This document shows, one piece after another, positions 7,321 to 17,400 of a stretch of 64,000 bases of DNA. Position numbers and translations under genes: made by a program. The stretch comes from Parapedobacter sp035556095 (GTDB lineage: Bacteria > Bacteroidota > Bacteroidia > Sphingobacteriales > Sphingobacteriaceae): the NCBI RefSeq assembly GCF_035556095.1, contig NZ_DATMFT010000007.1, positions 1 through 64,000 of the forward strand, given 5' to 3'. The notes beneath the pieces are model-generated. The model was not told the origin of the DNA, made no database searches, and saw only the letters and a program-made list of their open reading frames with translations. Position 1 is the stretch's first letter. Every line of letters begins with the position of its first letter.

Positions 7321-8005
7321 GAATAAACGACATTTAATAAAGCGCGGTCATACAAATATAAATAAATTTTGGCGTCAAGATACTCAGTAATGATAGCGCA
7401 ACAACTATCGAGCGCAGAATCCCTCTATCCATTCTGAATACCGTTTCGAGAGCTGGTGTCATGTCTGCGCAGATGTGTAATCATAGCACGGTTTTGCAGC
7501 TGCTTGAAGCTGATTTTTGACAAGACTGTGCGCAAATTTCTCCGTATCCAAGTTGTCCTTCTGGATGGACAGGTAGTTTCTGAACTTATCCTTAAACGTC
7601 ACATCTGCACTACCTCTAGTGTACACTACTTCAGATGGAACGAAAGCTTACTCACCTATATGTTTAATGTTAACGAACATAGATCTCTAGCGACAAACAA
7701 CCGTATTCAACTAATAAATGATGTATCTGAAAATGTCGCCAAAATAGAGCCTTCTGCACCCACCTCCTATAGCATAGAATAAAGCCATGATTCTTTTCGT
7801 AGTTATGCTCTTGCAATCCGTGTGTCCCTATTTGTTGTATCGTAACACTCTAATCAAAATTTGATTGTTGGCTTGTTAGTTATTCCATAAAAATTTCAAA
7901 TCACTACAGTGTATTAAACGCAAGACGTCTATCCAACAACTTTGTGAGGCTTACCACCTTTTACACGTAATTTGTAATTTAATTGAAAAATGAAATGGAT
8001 AACAA
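7321..8005. other. Intergenic stretch, possible gene fragment at 7459-7650
   Basis: No convincing intact gene. On the minus strand a frame ending at 7459 reads VPSEVVYTRGSADVTFKDKF then RNYLSIQKDNLDTEKFAHSL, which looks protein-like but is interrupted by a stop just upstream; I cannot name it. The plus-strand frame at 7456-7782 has an unlikely composition and is probably its shadow. The rest (7790-8000) is A+T-rich and shows nothing I can identify. Confidence 0.35.
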
Positions 8006-8467
8006 CTACTGCGGAATATATGGGCCGTCCCCGGTACCAGGACAATAAACACCAGGCGTACAACTAGAAAATATTGTCCAATCGGGACACGTAACCTTAT
8101 TTCCTACACCATTTGTATAGTACTCGTACTCTTCATAATACCCCTTTTGACCGTTCGCATTGACTATAACTGTATATCCTTTAATTATAGTTCCGACTTG
8201 AACATCTCCGCTAACACCAACCCAACGGGTACCTTGCACTTTAACTATCGGACATTGGGTATACGTTTCATTTTTCACCTTTTTGAAATATAGGGTTTCA
8301 CCCGGTCCGCTACCTCCACTCCCCCCCGAACCTGCGCTATTCGCTACCAACAATTGCCCAAACAATGTCGTTTCGCCTTCCAGATTCGTGTGAATGTTAA
8401 GCATAAACGCAAAAACAAATACCACTGCCGCAATGGCCCGAATTACTGTTAATCTGATCTTTTTCAT
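8006..8467 (-). CDS. NVEALA-like exported Cys-containing peptide
   Basis: The protein has 153 residues: MKKIRLTVIRAIAAVVFVFA starts a signal-like helix, followed by NIHTNLEGETTLFGQLLVAN and a Gly/Ser linker (GSGGSGGSG, about residues 48-56). This arrangement resembles the NVEALA-family precursors of Bacteroidota, short exported proteins with a conserved motif shortly after the signal, although the motif itself is degenerate here (VANSAG). The remainder has four Cys (TQCP, VTCPD, SSCTPG, VYCPG) and a Gly/Pro-rich end. NVEALA genes often sit beside six-bladed propeller genes, as here. A TTG-N21-TATATTTT candidate promoter lies in the 55 bp upstream. Role unknown; family assignment moderate. Confidence 0.6.
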   Translation of the reverse strand: MKKIRLTVIRAIAAVVFVFAFMLNIHTNLEGETTLFGQLLVANSAGSGGSGGSGPGETLYFKKVKNETYTQCPIVKVQGTRWVGVSGDVQVGTIIKGYTVIVNANGQKGYYEEYEYYTNGVGNKVTCPDWTIFSSCTPGVYCPGTGDGPYIPQ

Positions 8468-8522
8468 GATTACATCATTTAATGTTTAAAATATAGTGTT
8501 AATAAATCCATAAACACAACAA

Positions 8523-9785
8523 TTAACTCCACGCCCAAGCATACCGCCAAGCAAACACCCCAAGGTACAGGGTGTATACCCCCATTACCAAACGGCTGTC
8601 TACCGCCAAACGGAATACACATAACCTATCGCGCCTCAATACGTAGTACGACAGCGCGAAAAACAGCCCGGTCCCGCCTAGATAAAGGTACCTGTCGGCA
8701 ATAAGCACACCACGCGCCATCGGTATGATATGCAGCGCCAAGGCCAAGTTGACCGTCAGGAAACCAAGCCCGAACAATAATGTCACCCATCCCCGCTTCC
8801 AAGCGAAGGCGGCCAAAATACCTAAGCAAGCTACTACAAACGGATAAAACCAGTAAAATGAGGGTAATGCCTCTCCCGGTTCCATCGGGAACGCATACCA
8901 GTAATTGAGCCAGATTGGGAGTAGGCTTTTATACAGATATTCGGTGAAGGCATAGCTGGCCAATACCAGTCGCTGCCAGAAGGGATAATACTCATTGGCC
9001 AGTTTGGCCGCAAAACCACTTTCCTGCGCTTGAAGGCTCACTAAGGCCATACCCAACGCCATTACAAAAAATGGCAATACAGATACCCAATAGCGACGCC
9101 TCCTTAACGCAATTCCAGTATACCCATCTATCAATAACAAACAGACAGGGAGCACCACGGCCTGCTCCTTGCACCCGAAAGCGAGGACATAAAACAGCAT
9201 GGCCAAACCCCAATACACCCTCCCGGCCGGCCGGTAACGCAGGTAACTGAGCAACGCCAATAAAACGAATAGGGTATATAACAGATTCTTGGATGCCGAT
9301 ATCCAGGCGACCGATTCTACCTGTACCGGATGTATCGCAAACAATAGCGCCGTGGAAAATGCGATAAGCCGCATCTTAGTAACGTCAAGCGGGCTATTGC
9401 TGCGCGACCTATGCGCCGACAACAAGCGCTGGATAAATGTATGTACCAATATTAGGTTCACCATATGGAAAATCAGGCTAAACAAATGGTACCAGAATGG
9501 ATCAAGTCCGAAAAAGCGGTAGATCAATGCATAGTACAATGTGTTTATTGGAGAATATTGACCATTGTAGAAATGGGTGAAATAATGCCGAACGGTTTGC
9601 CAATCCAGACTTCGAACAAAGGAATTTTCGTACAGCATCCAATTGTCGTCGTCGCTTCGCTGTGAGAAACCATGGAAAAGCATGGGATACAAAACCAAAA
9701 CAGTTAACCCAACAAGCAACACTAAAGGAATTGCACCTACAACGGTTGGGAAACGCTTTTCCATGATTTTGATACTTAAGTCCAT
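8523..9785 (-). CDS. Multi-spanning GT-C type (TMTC/PMT-like) membrane protein
   Basis: The protein has 420 residues and about ten membrane helices. After the first helix comes SQRSDDDNWMLYEN, with acidic residues in the first periplasmic loop as in GT-C transferases that use polyprenyl-linked sugars. Next is YSPINTLYYALIYRFFGLDP, a pattern common in bacterial TMTC-like proteins, which often also carry C-terminal TPRs; no TPR is present here and the protein ends in RYAWAWS. It is the last gene of a run of four glycosylation-type genes (12398 to 8523), separated from the DUF2304 gene by 105 bp. A start at 9764 (MEKRF) is also possible. Substrate unknown. Confidence 0.7.
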   Translation of the reverse strand: MDLSIKIMEKRFPTVVGAIPLVLLVGLTVLVLYPMLFHGFSQRSDDDNWMLYENSFVRSLDWQTVRHYFTHFYNGQYSPINTLYYALIYRFFGLDPFWYHLFSLIFHMVNLILVHTFIQRLLSAHRSRSNSPLDVTKMRLIAFSTALLFAIHPVQVESVAWISASKNLLYTLFVLLALLSYLRYRPAGRVYWGLAMLFYVLAFGCKEQAVVLPVCLLLIDGYTGIALRRRRYWVSVLPFFVMALGMALVSLQAQESGFAAKLANEYYPFWQRLVLASYAFTEYLYKSLLPIWLNYWYAFPMEPGEALPSFYWFYPFVVACLGILAAFAWKRGWVTLLFGLGFLTVNLALALHIIPMARGVLIADRYLYLGGTGLFFALSYYVLRRDRLCVFRLAVDSRLVMGVYTLYLGVFAWRYAWAWS

Positions 9786-9890
9786 AACCGGTTTATCTTC
9801 CTCACAATGTTACCACATATCGCGGGCACTGACAAGCCATAATACACGCCGTTTATTATTTCGACAGTCCCAGCGATTATTTCCATCCTT

Positions 9891-10259
9891 TCAGGCATTA
9901 TATTGACCATCCGGGTTATTTTCAACGTATCGTTGTGCGCCGGCCATCGCCCGGCTGATCGCATTCTCACGCACCATAGCGGTAATGTCAGCCCGCTGCT
10001 TCCGTACCTTCACATAAAGCCTCAGGTGAAGGAAAAGAAAAAGAGCAATAGCCAGATAAATCACTACATCGACCCCTCGATCTACGCCGACCCATTCGGC
10101 CACCCTGTTACTGTAGTCAGGATTGGTAATCAACAAAACAGCCCCAACTGTGATGATTGAAACCAATACTTTCAGAAAGACCGGCCTTCTGAAACTCGAA
10201 AGTCCCAAAAAACCTAATCCAAGGGCTGATAGGCTAAGTATAACCTGTATAATCGTCAT
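9891..10259 (-). CDS. DUF2304 small membrane protein
   Basis: This 122-residue protein has three predicted membrane helices (about 3-22, 30-48, 64-84) followed by a charged cytoplasmic tail (VKVRKQRADITAMVREN). Length and pattern fit DUF2304 proteins, which commonly stand next to DPM1-like GT2 genes in surface polysaccharide loci. Its start codon overlaps the stop codon of the GT2 gene upstream (ATGA at 10256-10259), indicating translational coupling. A direct biochemical role is not known; a helper in lipid-linked sugar handling is inferred from context only. Confidence 0.75.
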   Translation of the reverse strand: MTIIQVILSLSALGLGFLGLSSFRRPVFLKVLVSIITVGAVLLITNPDYSNRVAEWVGVDRGVDVVIYLAIALFLFLHLRLYVKVRKQRADITAMVRENAISRAMAGAQRYVENNPDGQYNA

Positions 10260-10936
10260 GAACGTAATATTTTATGGATGATCAGATCTTTTAAAACAAA
10301 TAGGCTGTCACTGTGCCTCTGGCCCTTATTTTTTGAGTACGCCGTATACGAAATCTTAACGGGGCTCTCGCCAAACATGAGCCGATTTGCTTTCATATTG
10401 AGGAGCAATTCCGTTGCATGAGCCATCCGGTTCTCCCGGAATTGAAATGCCGGGATGGCTTTGGTGTTGAACACGCGCAGCCCGTTGTGGGCATCGGTCA
10501 TCCGGATGCCGGTAAACAGGTAATTGACCCATATCGCTCCTTTGAGTATCATCTTGCGGCCCCAAGGGATATTGCTCTCATCGGTGATAAATCGCGAACC
10601 GAACACCATATCGAGTTTCTCGCGCTTCAGCATCGCAATCATCCCGGGGATGTCGCCTTCGTCGTGCTGACCATCCGCATCGAAGGTCACAAACGTTTCA
10701 CCGCCCTTCCGTGCAGCAAATTCAACACCGGTCTGCAACGCTGCGCCCTGCCCCAAGTTTACCCCGTGCCTCACATAATACACCGGCCAATCGATAACGT
10801 TTGGCTCCAACGACGGATCATTACCATCGTCCACAATAACGATTTTTACCGGGAGCCGCGAGAGCCGCTCCACCGTCTTGCGTACAAGACCAACGTCCTC
10901 GTTAAACACGGGTACAATCACGTAGCTATTATCCAT
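10256..10936 (-). CDS. DPM1-like GT2 glycosyltransferase, soluble type
   Basis: The 226-residue reading from ATG 10936 begins MDNSYVIVPVFNEDVGLVRK, the usual GT2 start; the longer frame from 10984 adds 16 residues with no family support. KIVIVDDGND (about 32-41), FVTFDADGQHDEGD with the DAD metal-binding triad (about 79-92), and FGSRFI follow. No C-terminal membrane helix is present, unlike the GT2 at 4395. It probably transfers a sugar from a nucleotide donor to polyprenyl phosphate or a related acceptor. It overlaps the upstream GT-C gene by 8 bp and the downstream DUF2304 gene by 4 bp, so all three are one operon. Confidence 0.85.
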   Translation of the reverse strand: MDNSYVIVPVFNEDVGLVRKTVERLSRLPVKIVIVDDGNDPSLEPNVIDWPVYYVRHGVNLGQGAALQTGVEFAARKGGETFVTFDADGQHDEGDIPGMIAMLKREKLDMVFGSRFITDESNIPWGRKMILKGAIWVNYLFTGIRMTDAHNGLRVFNTKAIPAFQFRENRMAHATELLLNMKANRLMFGESPVKISYTAYSKNKGQRHSDSLFVLKDLIIHKILRS

Positions 10937-12398
10937 CCTTCGCAATTTCAAATACGGTAAACTGGCTATTATGGAATACTTCAATCAACTTGGTCGGGAA
11001 CCGCTGCCGATATGCATCGACGGTACGGGGATCAATTTGGAAATAACTTCCTTTTTCGTTAGCTAAAACCATATAATCGCCGGTGGATATAACGTTTTCG
11101 ATATGATCAAAAATCATCGCCGACCGCCTTTCGGAAAAAAACGTCAATGCCCTAGGCCGGAAAAAAATCACGACAGCATCGCTATCAGTATACTCGCGGA
11201 TGTAGTGGAACATTTCCTTGGATTGTACAGTATACGGACCTTCCGTTACGGTAGACCGATCGAAATTGCCGACGTGAGCGGAAAAACCGATAACGGCAAT
11301 GACCCCGGCAACAGCAGCAACCGAATAAGCGAATACCGGGCCGTTGAACAGGTAGGTCGAGAAACCGGCTAACCCCTGAATGGTGAAATATAAGATAAAG
11401 GGGAACGAGAGGTACAGGTAACGCAGTTCATGGTACGGCCAAATGATAAACACAGCCAGTAAACCCATTAGAAACACGCTAATCGGCAGATCCCGGCAGA
11501 ACCTCGAAAAGAACCCAAAAAGAAAAAGACCATAAACGATGCTTTTCAACGGCTGTTCCAAATAAACGGAAAATAGTGCCCCATAGCCGTTAAAAAGCCG
11601 TTCCAGCGATTTGGCAATCGTCTGTGCCGACACGAGTTTAAGATGGTTTACATGCGAGATAAAACCACTTTCAAACAACGAAATGAATAACAGGGTGAAT
11701 ATGCCTGCACTGATATAGGGGATACTGATTCTTTTCCATGTGCCAACGGTAAACACCCTGTTCTTCAGCGCTTGCCTAAACTGAACAGCCAGCAACGCCC
11801 CGAAAAGTAAAACACCTTCGGTACGAATGAACGTAGCAAATGAAAGAACGATACCCATAACGATCATCAGCCTAAGTGTAGGGGATTGGCCATCATAGCG
11901 GTCGATCAAATACAGACCCAACGCTGCGAAAAAAAGAAAAGGCAATTCAGACAATACGACGGTAGTATGATCAAAATAATAGGTACTAGCAAACAGGTAA
12001 AGGATAAAAAAATGAAGTAGCACCACGTTAAGTTTGTTTTTGAATAACGGGTACAGCATGCCGAGGAATAGAAAAAAGAAGAGGATCACCAGCACTTTGA
12101 AGGCGACAATATTTGCACCGAAAAACACATAAACACCCGATAGCAGAATTGGCCATCCCCACGGAGCCAGTACAGGTGAAAAGAACTCCGCGCTAGAAGC
12201 TTTAATGCAAAATAAGTTATATTCAATCAGCTGGTCTACGGTATGCTGCGTCAATGACCGCGCTTGGCTTAAATAAAAGGCAAAATCATCGCCCCAATTG
12301 TGGTCCGCACGGATGCGGTAGAGGTATGTACAACCCAATACAAGGTACACAAGCAGGAGTGCAGGGCGGGCATATATTTTGATGGGGCGTAAAGGCAT
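10929..12398 (-). CDS. GT-C type membrane glycosyltransferase (ArnT/GT39-like)
   Basis: The protein has 489 residues with about eleven membrane helices in the first 380 residues and a periplasmic C-terminal domain. After the first helix comes RADHNWGDDFAFYLSQARSL: the acidic pair GDD in the first large periplasmic loop is the expected catalytic region of GT-C enzymes. Later SFATFIRTEGVLLF resembles the conserved R/E segment of this class. Such proteins move a sugar from a polyprenyl-phosphate donor to an acceptor on the periplasmic side. It heads the operon with the GT2 and DUF2304 genes, which could make its donor. A candidate promoter lies about 35 bp upstream. Confidence 0.75.
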   Translation of the reverse strand: MPLRPIKIYARPALLLVYLVLGCTYLYRIRADHNWGDDFAFYLSQARSLTQHTVDQLIEYNLFCIKASSAEFFSPVLAPWGWPILLSGVYVFFGANIVAFKVLVILFFFLFLGMLYPLFKNKLNVVLLHFFILYLFASTYYFDHTTVVLSELPFLFFAALGLYLIDRYDGQSPTLRLMIVMGIVLSFATFIRTEGVLLFGALLAVQFRQALKNRVFTVGTWKRISIPYISAGIFTLLFISLFESGFISHVNHLKLVSAQTIAKSLERLFNGYGALFSVYLEQPLKSIVYGLFLFGFFSRFCRDLPISVFLMGLLAVFIIWPYHELRYLYLSFPFILYFTIQGLAGFSTYLFNGPVFAYSVAAVAGVIAVIGFSAHVGNFDRSTVTEGPYTVQSKEMFHYIREYTDSDAVVIFFRPRALTFFSERRSAMIFDHIENVISTGDYMVLANEKGSYFQIDPRTVDAYRQRFPTKLIEVFHNSQFTVFEIAKDG

Positions 12399-12432
12399 TG
12401 TTGTCTATCTCAGTGGTTAGTGTTATCCTATA

Positions 12433-12463
12433 CAATACTAAGAAGCATTTTTCACTAAGGCAA
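12433..12463 (-). promoter_or_regulatory. Candidate promoter of the GT-C/GT2/DUF2304 operon
   Basis: On the minus strand TTG (12463-12461), 20 bp, then TAGTATTG (12440-12433) fits the Bacteroidota pattern TTG-N19/20-TAnnTTTG with one mismatch in the -7 box. It lies 35 bp before the start codon at 12398. Confidence 0.5.
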
Positions 12464-12517
12464 CCCCCAACCCGGCGCTTTTTTATTTAGGGCATCCCAA
12501 CCAGTATATAAGCCCTT

Positions 12518-12904
12518 TCAGCTATTATCCGTACCTGTTGATTTATTATCTTGCAATCCTTCTTGTATGAGCCGCTCGAGTTTTTTGATGGTAAGGGTGA
12601 ATCGTATCTGTTCACCATCTGTCATTTCAACCGTCCGATCGCGCCGGTGAATGTGTACGATATGTTTGATATTGACCAGTGCCGATTGGCTGATACGGAT
12701 GAGATAAGGTACATCGGCTTGGCTAGCCACCCATTTCAATGGTTTGGTTACCGTTATTCTGAACCCGTTTTCAAGGGTGATTTCGGCGTACGATGCCGAT
12801 GCTAAGCAGTAGCAAATCTGTTCACAGTTTACGACATTAATTTTATCGACGCTTCTGATAACGATTGTTTTGGTATCCATGTGCATTAGTTTTGATTGAT
12901 TCAT
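12518..12904 (-). CDS. Stand-alone LytTR DNA-binding regulator
   Basis: The protein has 128 residues and consists almost only of a LytTR domain: VDKINVVNCEQICYCLASAS, YAEITLENGFRITVTKPLKW, then VPYLIRISQSALVNIKHIVH. No receiver domain precedes it, so activity is not controlled by phosphorylation within this protein. Its ATG follows the stop codon of the TolC-like gene directly, making it the fifth gene of the efflux operon. The likely target is its own operon; a pair of TGTGACGA direct repeats lies upstream of the first gene (21820-21838). Autoregulation is an inference. Confidence 0.85.
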   Translation of the reverse strand: MNQSKLMHMDTKTIVIRSVDKINVVNCEQICYCLASASYAEITLENGFRITVTKPLKWVASQADVPYLIRISQSALVNIKHIVHIHRRDRTVEMTDGEQIRFTLTIKKLERLIQEGLQDNKSTGTDNS

Positions 12905-14392
12905 TCAGTTTATGATATCGGCCTGAAAGACAATTTCTTCCTCTTGTTCAAAATCATACAACGTCAGCTGCCTCAGGGTATAATACAGCTCCCAATACGT
13001 CCGCACGGCGCTGATGTAGCCATTGCTGGCACTATCCTTTTGTGCCTGTGCGGCGTTCAAGTCATTGATGGTGATCATGCCCCGCAGGAACCGCTCAATC
13101 TCGAGGTCGTAATTTCGCACCGCAATGTCGCGCGTTTCCTGCGCCACCGCCAATTGCTGGCGATGCAGGTTCCAGCGGGCGGTATGCAGCGCAATCTCCT
13201 GCTCCAATTGCATTTCGCGTTGCTCAATCTGGCTTTCCACCATCGCCAGGTTCGCCTCGGCACGTAACCGCTGGGTTTTGGCCAACCCCCAATCCAAAAG
13301 GGGTACCGAAAAACCCACAAGTACATGCTGCTGATTTTCCATCTGGTTGAACAGGCTGGGGAAAGTCGGAGCGGTGTTGGAAAGCCCAAAGTTGGCCTGT
13401 ACGCTAAACTTAAGCCCGTTCTGCGCCCGTGCCTCGGCCACCTGCTGCTCGGCCTCCAGCCGCTGCAACCTGAAATCAATCACCTGCTGGCTGTTCGCCT
13501 GCGCGTGCGCCAACGCTCGGTCCATAGGAATATCTGTAAACTGCAAGTCCTCCGGCACGGCCAATGCCCAGCTTTGGCCGGTAGGCAATAGTAGGTAACG
13601 CGCAAAGCGCTGCCGCGCCAGCACGGCATCCACACTGTCTTTCGTTACCTGGTTTTGTGCATTCAGCACATTCAAGCGGAGTTGCAGCAACTCGCTTTGC
13701 GCCACGGTACCGAGCTTGAACCGTTCCCGCGCAATACCGTGCAGCGTATCCGCTTTGGCCAGGTTTTGCAACGAAAGTTCCTGCCGCGCCTGCGCGGCCA
13801 GCATATCGAAGTAATGGCTCACCGTCTGCCCCCCGATTTCTTCCATCCGGGTAACGAGCGCCCGGTCGGCCGACTCAAACCGCAGCGGCTCAATCTGCTT
13901 CTGCCACTTGAACGGGTTGTAGCCGATGGCATTCTGATAATACGAGATGGAAGCGGGGACCGATGAGTACCGGATCTGGCGGTTGTTGCCGAACACGTCG
14001 ATGCGGTTGAGCGACGAACTCACCGACACCACGCCCCCTGTAAGGGCCACGTTCTGCCGGATGCCCAGGTTCAACGTGCTGTAAGCTTGGTTTTGCAACA
14101 CAAACGTGTCCTCGCCCGTAGGGAGCGTGATTTTACTGATGGCGCGGCTGTAATTGGGTATGGTGCCATCGAGGTAGAGCATCGGCCTGAACGAGGCCAT
14201 GTAGTTCCGGTAGCTCCATACACTGCTCTGGTAGCTGTTTACCGCTACTTTGTATTCAAACGAGTGCTGCTGCGCCAGCCGGACAGCTTCTTGCAACGTA
14301 ATGGTACGCTCCTGGGCCGAAAGGTGGCTGCTTAGCACGAACAAAAAAACAATACACTGGATAACGGATCTTTTCATAGCAGGTTTCATCAT
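12905..14392 (-). CDS. TolC-like outer membrane efflux protein
   Basis: The protein has 495 residues with a cleavable signal (MKRSVIQCIVFLFVLSSHLS, then AQE). Two repeats of long amphipathic, Gln/Ala-rich helices follow, as in the OEP family: for example VTRMEEIGGQTVSHYFDMLA and AQARQELSLQNLAKADTLH. The second repeat contains ADANS-type heptads and WGLAKTQRLRAEANLAMVES. TolC proteins trimerise into the outer membrane exit duct of tripartite pumps. It lies 8 bp after the second RND gene and is directly followed by the LytTR regulator. Start at the first of two adjacent ATGs; one codon difference is not decidable. Confidence 0.88.
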   Translation of the reverse strand: MMKPAMKRSVIQCIVFLFVLSSHLSAQERTITLQEAVRLAQQHSFEYKVAVNSYQSSVWSYRNYMASFRPMLYLDGTIPNYSRAISKITLPTGEDTFVLQNQAYSTLNLGIRQNVALTGGVVSVSSSLNRIDVFGNNRQIRYSSVPASISYYQNAIGYNPFKWQKQIEPLRFESADRALVTRMEEIGGQTVSHYFDMLAAQARQELSLQNLAKADTLHGIARERFKLGTVAQSELLQLRLNVLNAQNQVTKDSVDAVLARQRFARYLLLPTGQSWALAVPEDLQFTDIPMDRALAHAQANSQQVIDFRLQRLEAEQQVAEARAQNGLKFSVQANFGLSNTAPTFPSLFNQMENQQHVLVGFSVPLLDWGLAKTQRLRAEANLAMVESQIEQREMQLEQEIALHTARWNLHRQQLAVAQETRDIAVRNYDLEIERFLRGMITINDLNAAQAQKDSASNGYISAVRTYWELYYTLRQLTLYDFEQEEEIVFQADIIN

Positions 14393-14400
14393 ATATCAAG

Positions 14401-17400
14401 TTAGTTGTTAATTGGGCTGCGCTTCCGATACACCCACCAATAGAGTAAGGGCACAAAAAATAGGCTGACGAACAGGCCGATGACCATCCCCCCGATCAGG
14501 GTGAGCGCCAGCGGCTGCTGCAACTCCGATCCCAGGTCGTGCATGAATAATGTTGGGGCCAGCGCACCGATACTGGTCAGTGTAATCATCACAATGGGTT
14601 TCAGCCGCTTGTGCCCGCCCTCATAGATGGCTTCCATCAATGGCACACCTTCCCTTCGCAGTCGGTTGATGGCATCGATCTTCAGGATGGAGTCGTTGAT
14701 GATGAGGCCAGACATCACCACAACGCCGATCAACGACATCAGATTGATGCTATTGCCCGCCAGGTAAAGCGCAAACAATGCGCCGGATATGGCGATGGGC
14801 AGCTCCGCGAGGATAAATAATGGCTGTACCAGCGATTCGAACTGCGCAGCCAGGATAAAATACAGCAGCAGCACCGAAACCAATAGGATGAACGCCATCT
14901 CACCAAGGAGCGCCCGGTTATCGAAGTAGGCGCCGCCGAAGGCCACTTCGAGCGTGGGGAAGGCCCGCTGCAGGAGGTCCTCGATGGTATGGAGGTCTTC
15001 CCTTTCCCTGTCGGTATGGATCGCTACCGGATAGTAGCGTCCCTGCGCACCGGCCATGATCTGCCGATAGCTGTTTGTCCGCGCCGTCTCCAGCAGGGCC
15101 GACAGCGGGATGTCAGCGCCCTCGGATTTGCGGATAAAGGAATGGGCCAGCATGCCGCTTACATCGCTTTCAGTACCCGGCACCAGCAGGATGGGAACCA
15201 TGGCCTGCGCGCTTTGAAAATGGTCAACCAGGGTGGGCCGGAAGACCGACTGGATTTTGGCGGATAGTTCGCCAAGCCCGATGCCGTAGCGTGCCGCTTT
15301 CTCGGGGTCCATGCGGATGAGTATCTTATCATGCAGCGCCACAGAGCCTATACGGGCGTGGGGCAGCGCGCGTTGCAGGGAGTCTACCAGTAGTAACATT
15401 TCTTCCGGTGCAGGCATCTCCCGCCCTTCGCTTTCCGACACCTCCATCCGAAGGGGGGCGATGCGGTCTGCAAATACGGCCTCGAATGCATTCTGTGCGG
15501 GGCTGATTTCCATCGTGGCGTGGGGGAACCGCGCGGCCAACATCCGGGGGAGCCGGTGCTGTAGCGCCACAGGGTCTATCTCGCCGGCCGCTTGGATGTA
15601 TAGGTTTGCCTGGCTTTGCCCTTGCTGCTCCCCCCGATCAAACACGTACTGTTGCTCGCCCACCCAGGCATTGAAGGTGCCGATGCTGTCGTCCAATCCG
15701 GCGAGCAGCGCTTGCAGGCGCTCCCAGTTTTCGGCTACATCGATGGGTTCATTCCAATCGATAAAAACTTCGAAGTCATCGCGCGTTAGCTCGGGCAGGC
15801 GCTTCTTATCCAACGACACAAACAGGCCTGCGCTCACGGCGAACAGCGCCGCCACCACCAAACAGGTGGCAATGGGCCTACGGAACACAAGGGCCAGCCC
15901 CCATTCATACCAACCGGTCACGTGCACACGGGCCTTAATTTCGGGCTCCGCGCGTGCTCCGCCGGGCCGGTCGGGGTAAACCAGCGTGTATAACGGGGGC
16001 AGCAATAACAGCGCGACGATGAGCGATGCAACCACCCCGATGATGACCGAAAGAGCCTGATCGAAAAAAATCGCCCCTGCCAATCCACTTAAAAAAATCA
16101 GCGGAATGAACACCGCACAATTGGTCAATACCGAGGTAATCAAGGGCCGGATGATTTCATTGGTACCCTGAATAGCCGCATCGGCCACGCGCAGCCCGGC
16201 GTCGCGGTACCGGTTGATGGTATCGATCACCACAATGGAGTTGTCGATGATCATCCCCAGCCCCAGGATGAGCCCACCCAGAGAAATGATATTGATGGAG
16301 ATACCCAGCAGAAAAAACCCGAGCTGGCTGATGAGCAGGGAAACGGGGATGGTGATACCGATCAGTAATGCCGGCTTGACCTTGCGGATAAATACCAGCA
16401 TCAGCAGCGCAGCGCATACGCCACCGAGCCACAGGTCCTGCCGGAGGTTGCCCAGGGCAAAATCAAGCAGTTCGGTCTGGTCCTGCGATACCGTAAACGC
16501 CAGATCGGGATAGGCTTGCCGCATCTGCGCAAGCAGCTCGTCGAAATGGGTTTGGAGATCTTCCATGCGGGCCGAGGGCTGTTTGATGATACCGAGGTTG
16601 ATGGCGCGTGTCCCACCGCTATAAAATGCACCCGTTTCTTCGGTGTGGGTGAGCGTGACCTCCGCCAGTTCGCCCAGCCGAAACACCCGGCCATTGATGT
16701 TCACCGGTGTGGCCCTCAGGCTTTCCAGCGACGCTACATCAGCGGCAAATTTGAGGAAATACCGGTAGTGGCCATCCACCACCTGGATGTTGCCAAGGCT
16801 GATGTCGTTTTCGCGGAATGCTTGGGTCAGCACCCCACTATTCAATCCAAGGCTCTCCAAATAGCCCGCTTTCGGCGCGATCTGCACCTGCGGCTGCATC
16901 AGGCCCGTGGCATCCACCATGGCTACTTCTGCCAATTGCTCAATGCGCCTGGCGATGGTTTCGCGTACGAAGGTGCTGACATTCACCAACCGTGCAGGGC
17001 TCACCAGGCTGTCGCGCGGCAGCACGCTGAGCTGGAATACCGGGATGTCGTCAACGCCCATCTTCACCACCAACGGCCGCTGGGCCTCGCGCGGCAGGCT
17101 GTTCATCGCCATATCCACCTTCTCGTTTACCTCGATAAAGCGCAAGCTGATGTCAGACCCCGCCTCGAAACGGACACGGATGGCAGCATTGCCCTCGGAG
17201 GCGCGGCTTTCTATCCGTTCCAGCCCATGCAGTTGCAGGAGCCCGTTGCGGATGGGCGTGGCCAGTTGCTGCTCCACCTCCTCGGCCGACAGGTTTTCGC
17301 CCGAAAGCCGCACAATGATTTCGGGGATGTCTGACTCGGGAAGTAGCGACGTGGGCAGGTACAGGTACGCCGTGACGCCCAGCAACAGCAGGGCAAAAAA

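Noticed and set aside
7456..7782. 108-codon plus-strand gene
   Set aside because: No family features, no promoter or ribosome site, and it overlaps a more protein-like fragment on the other strand.
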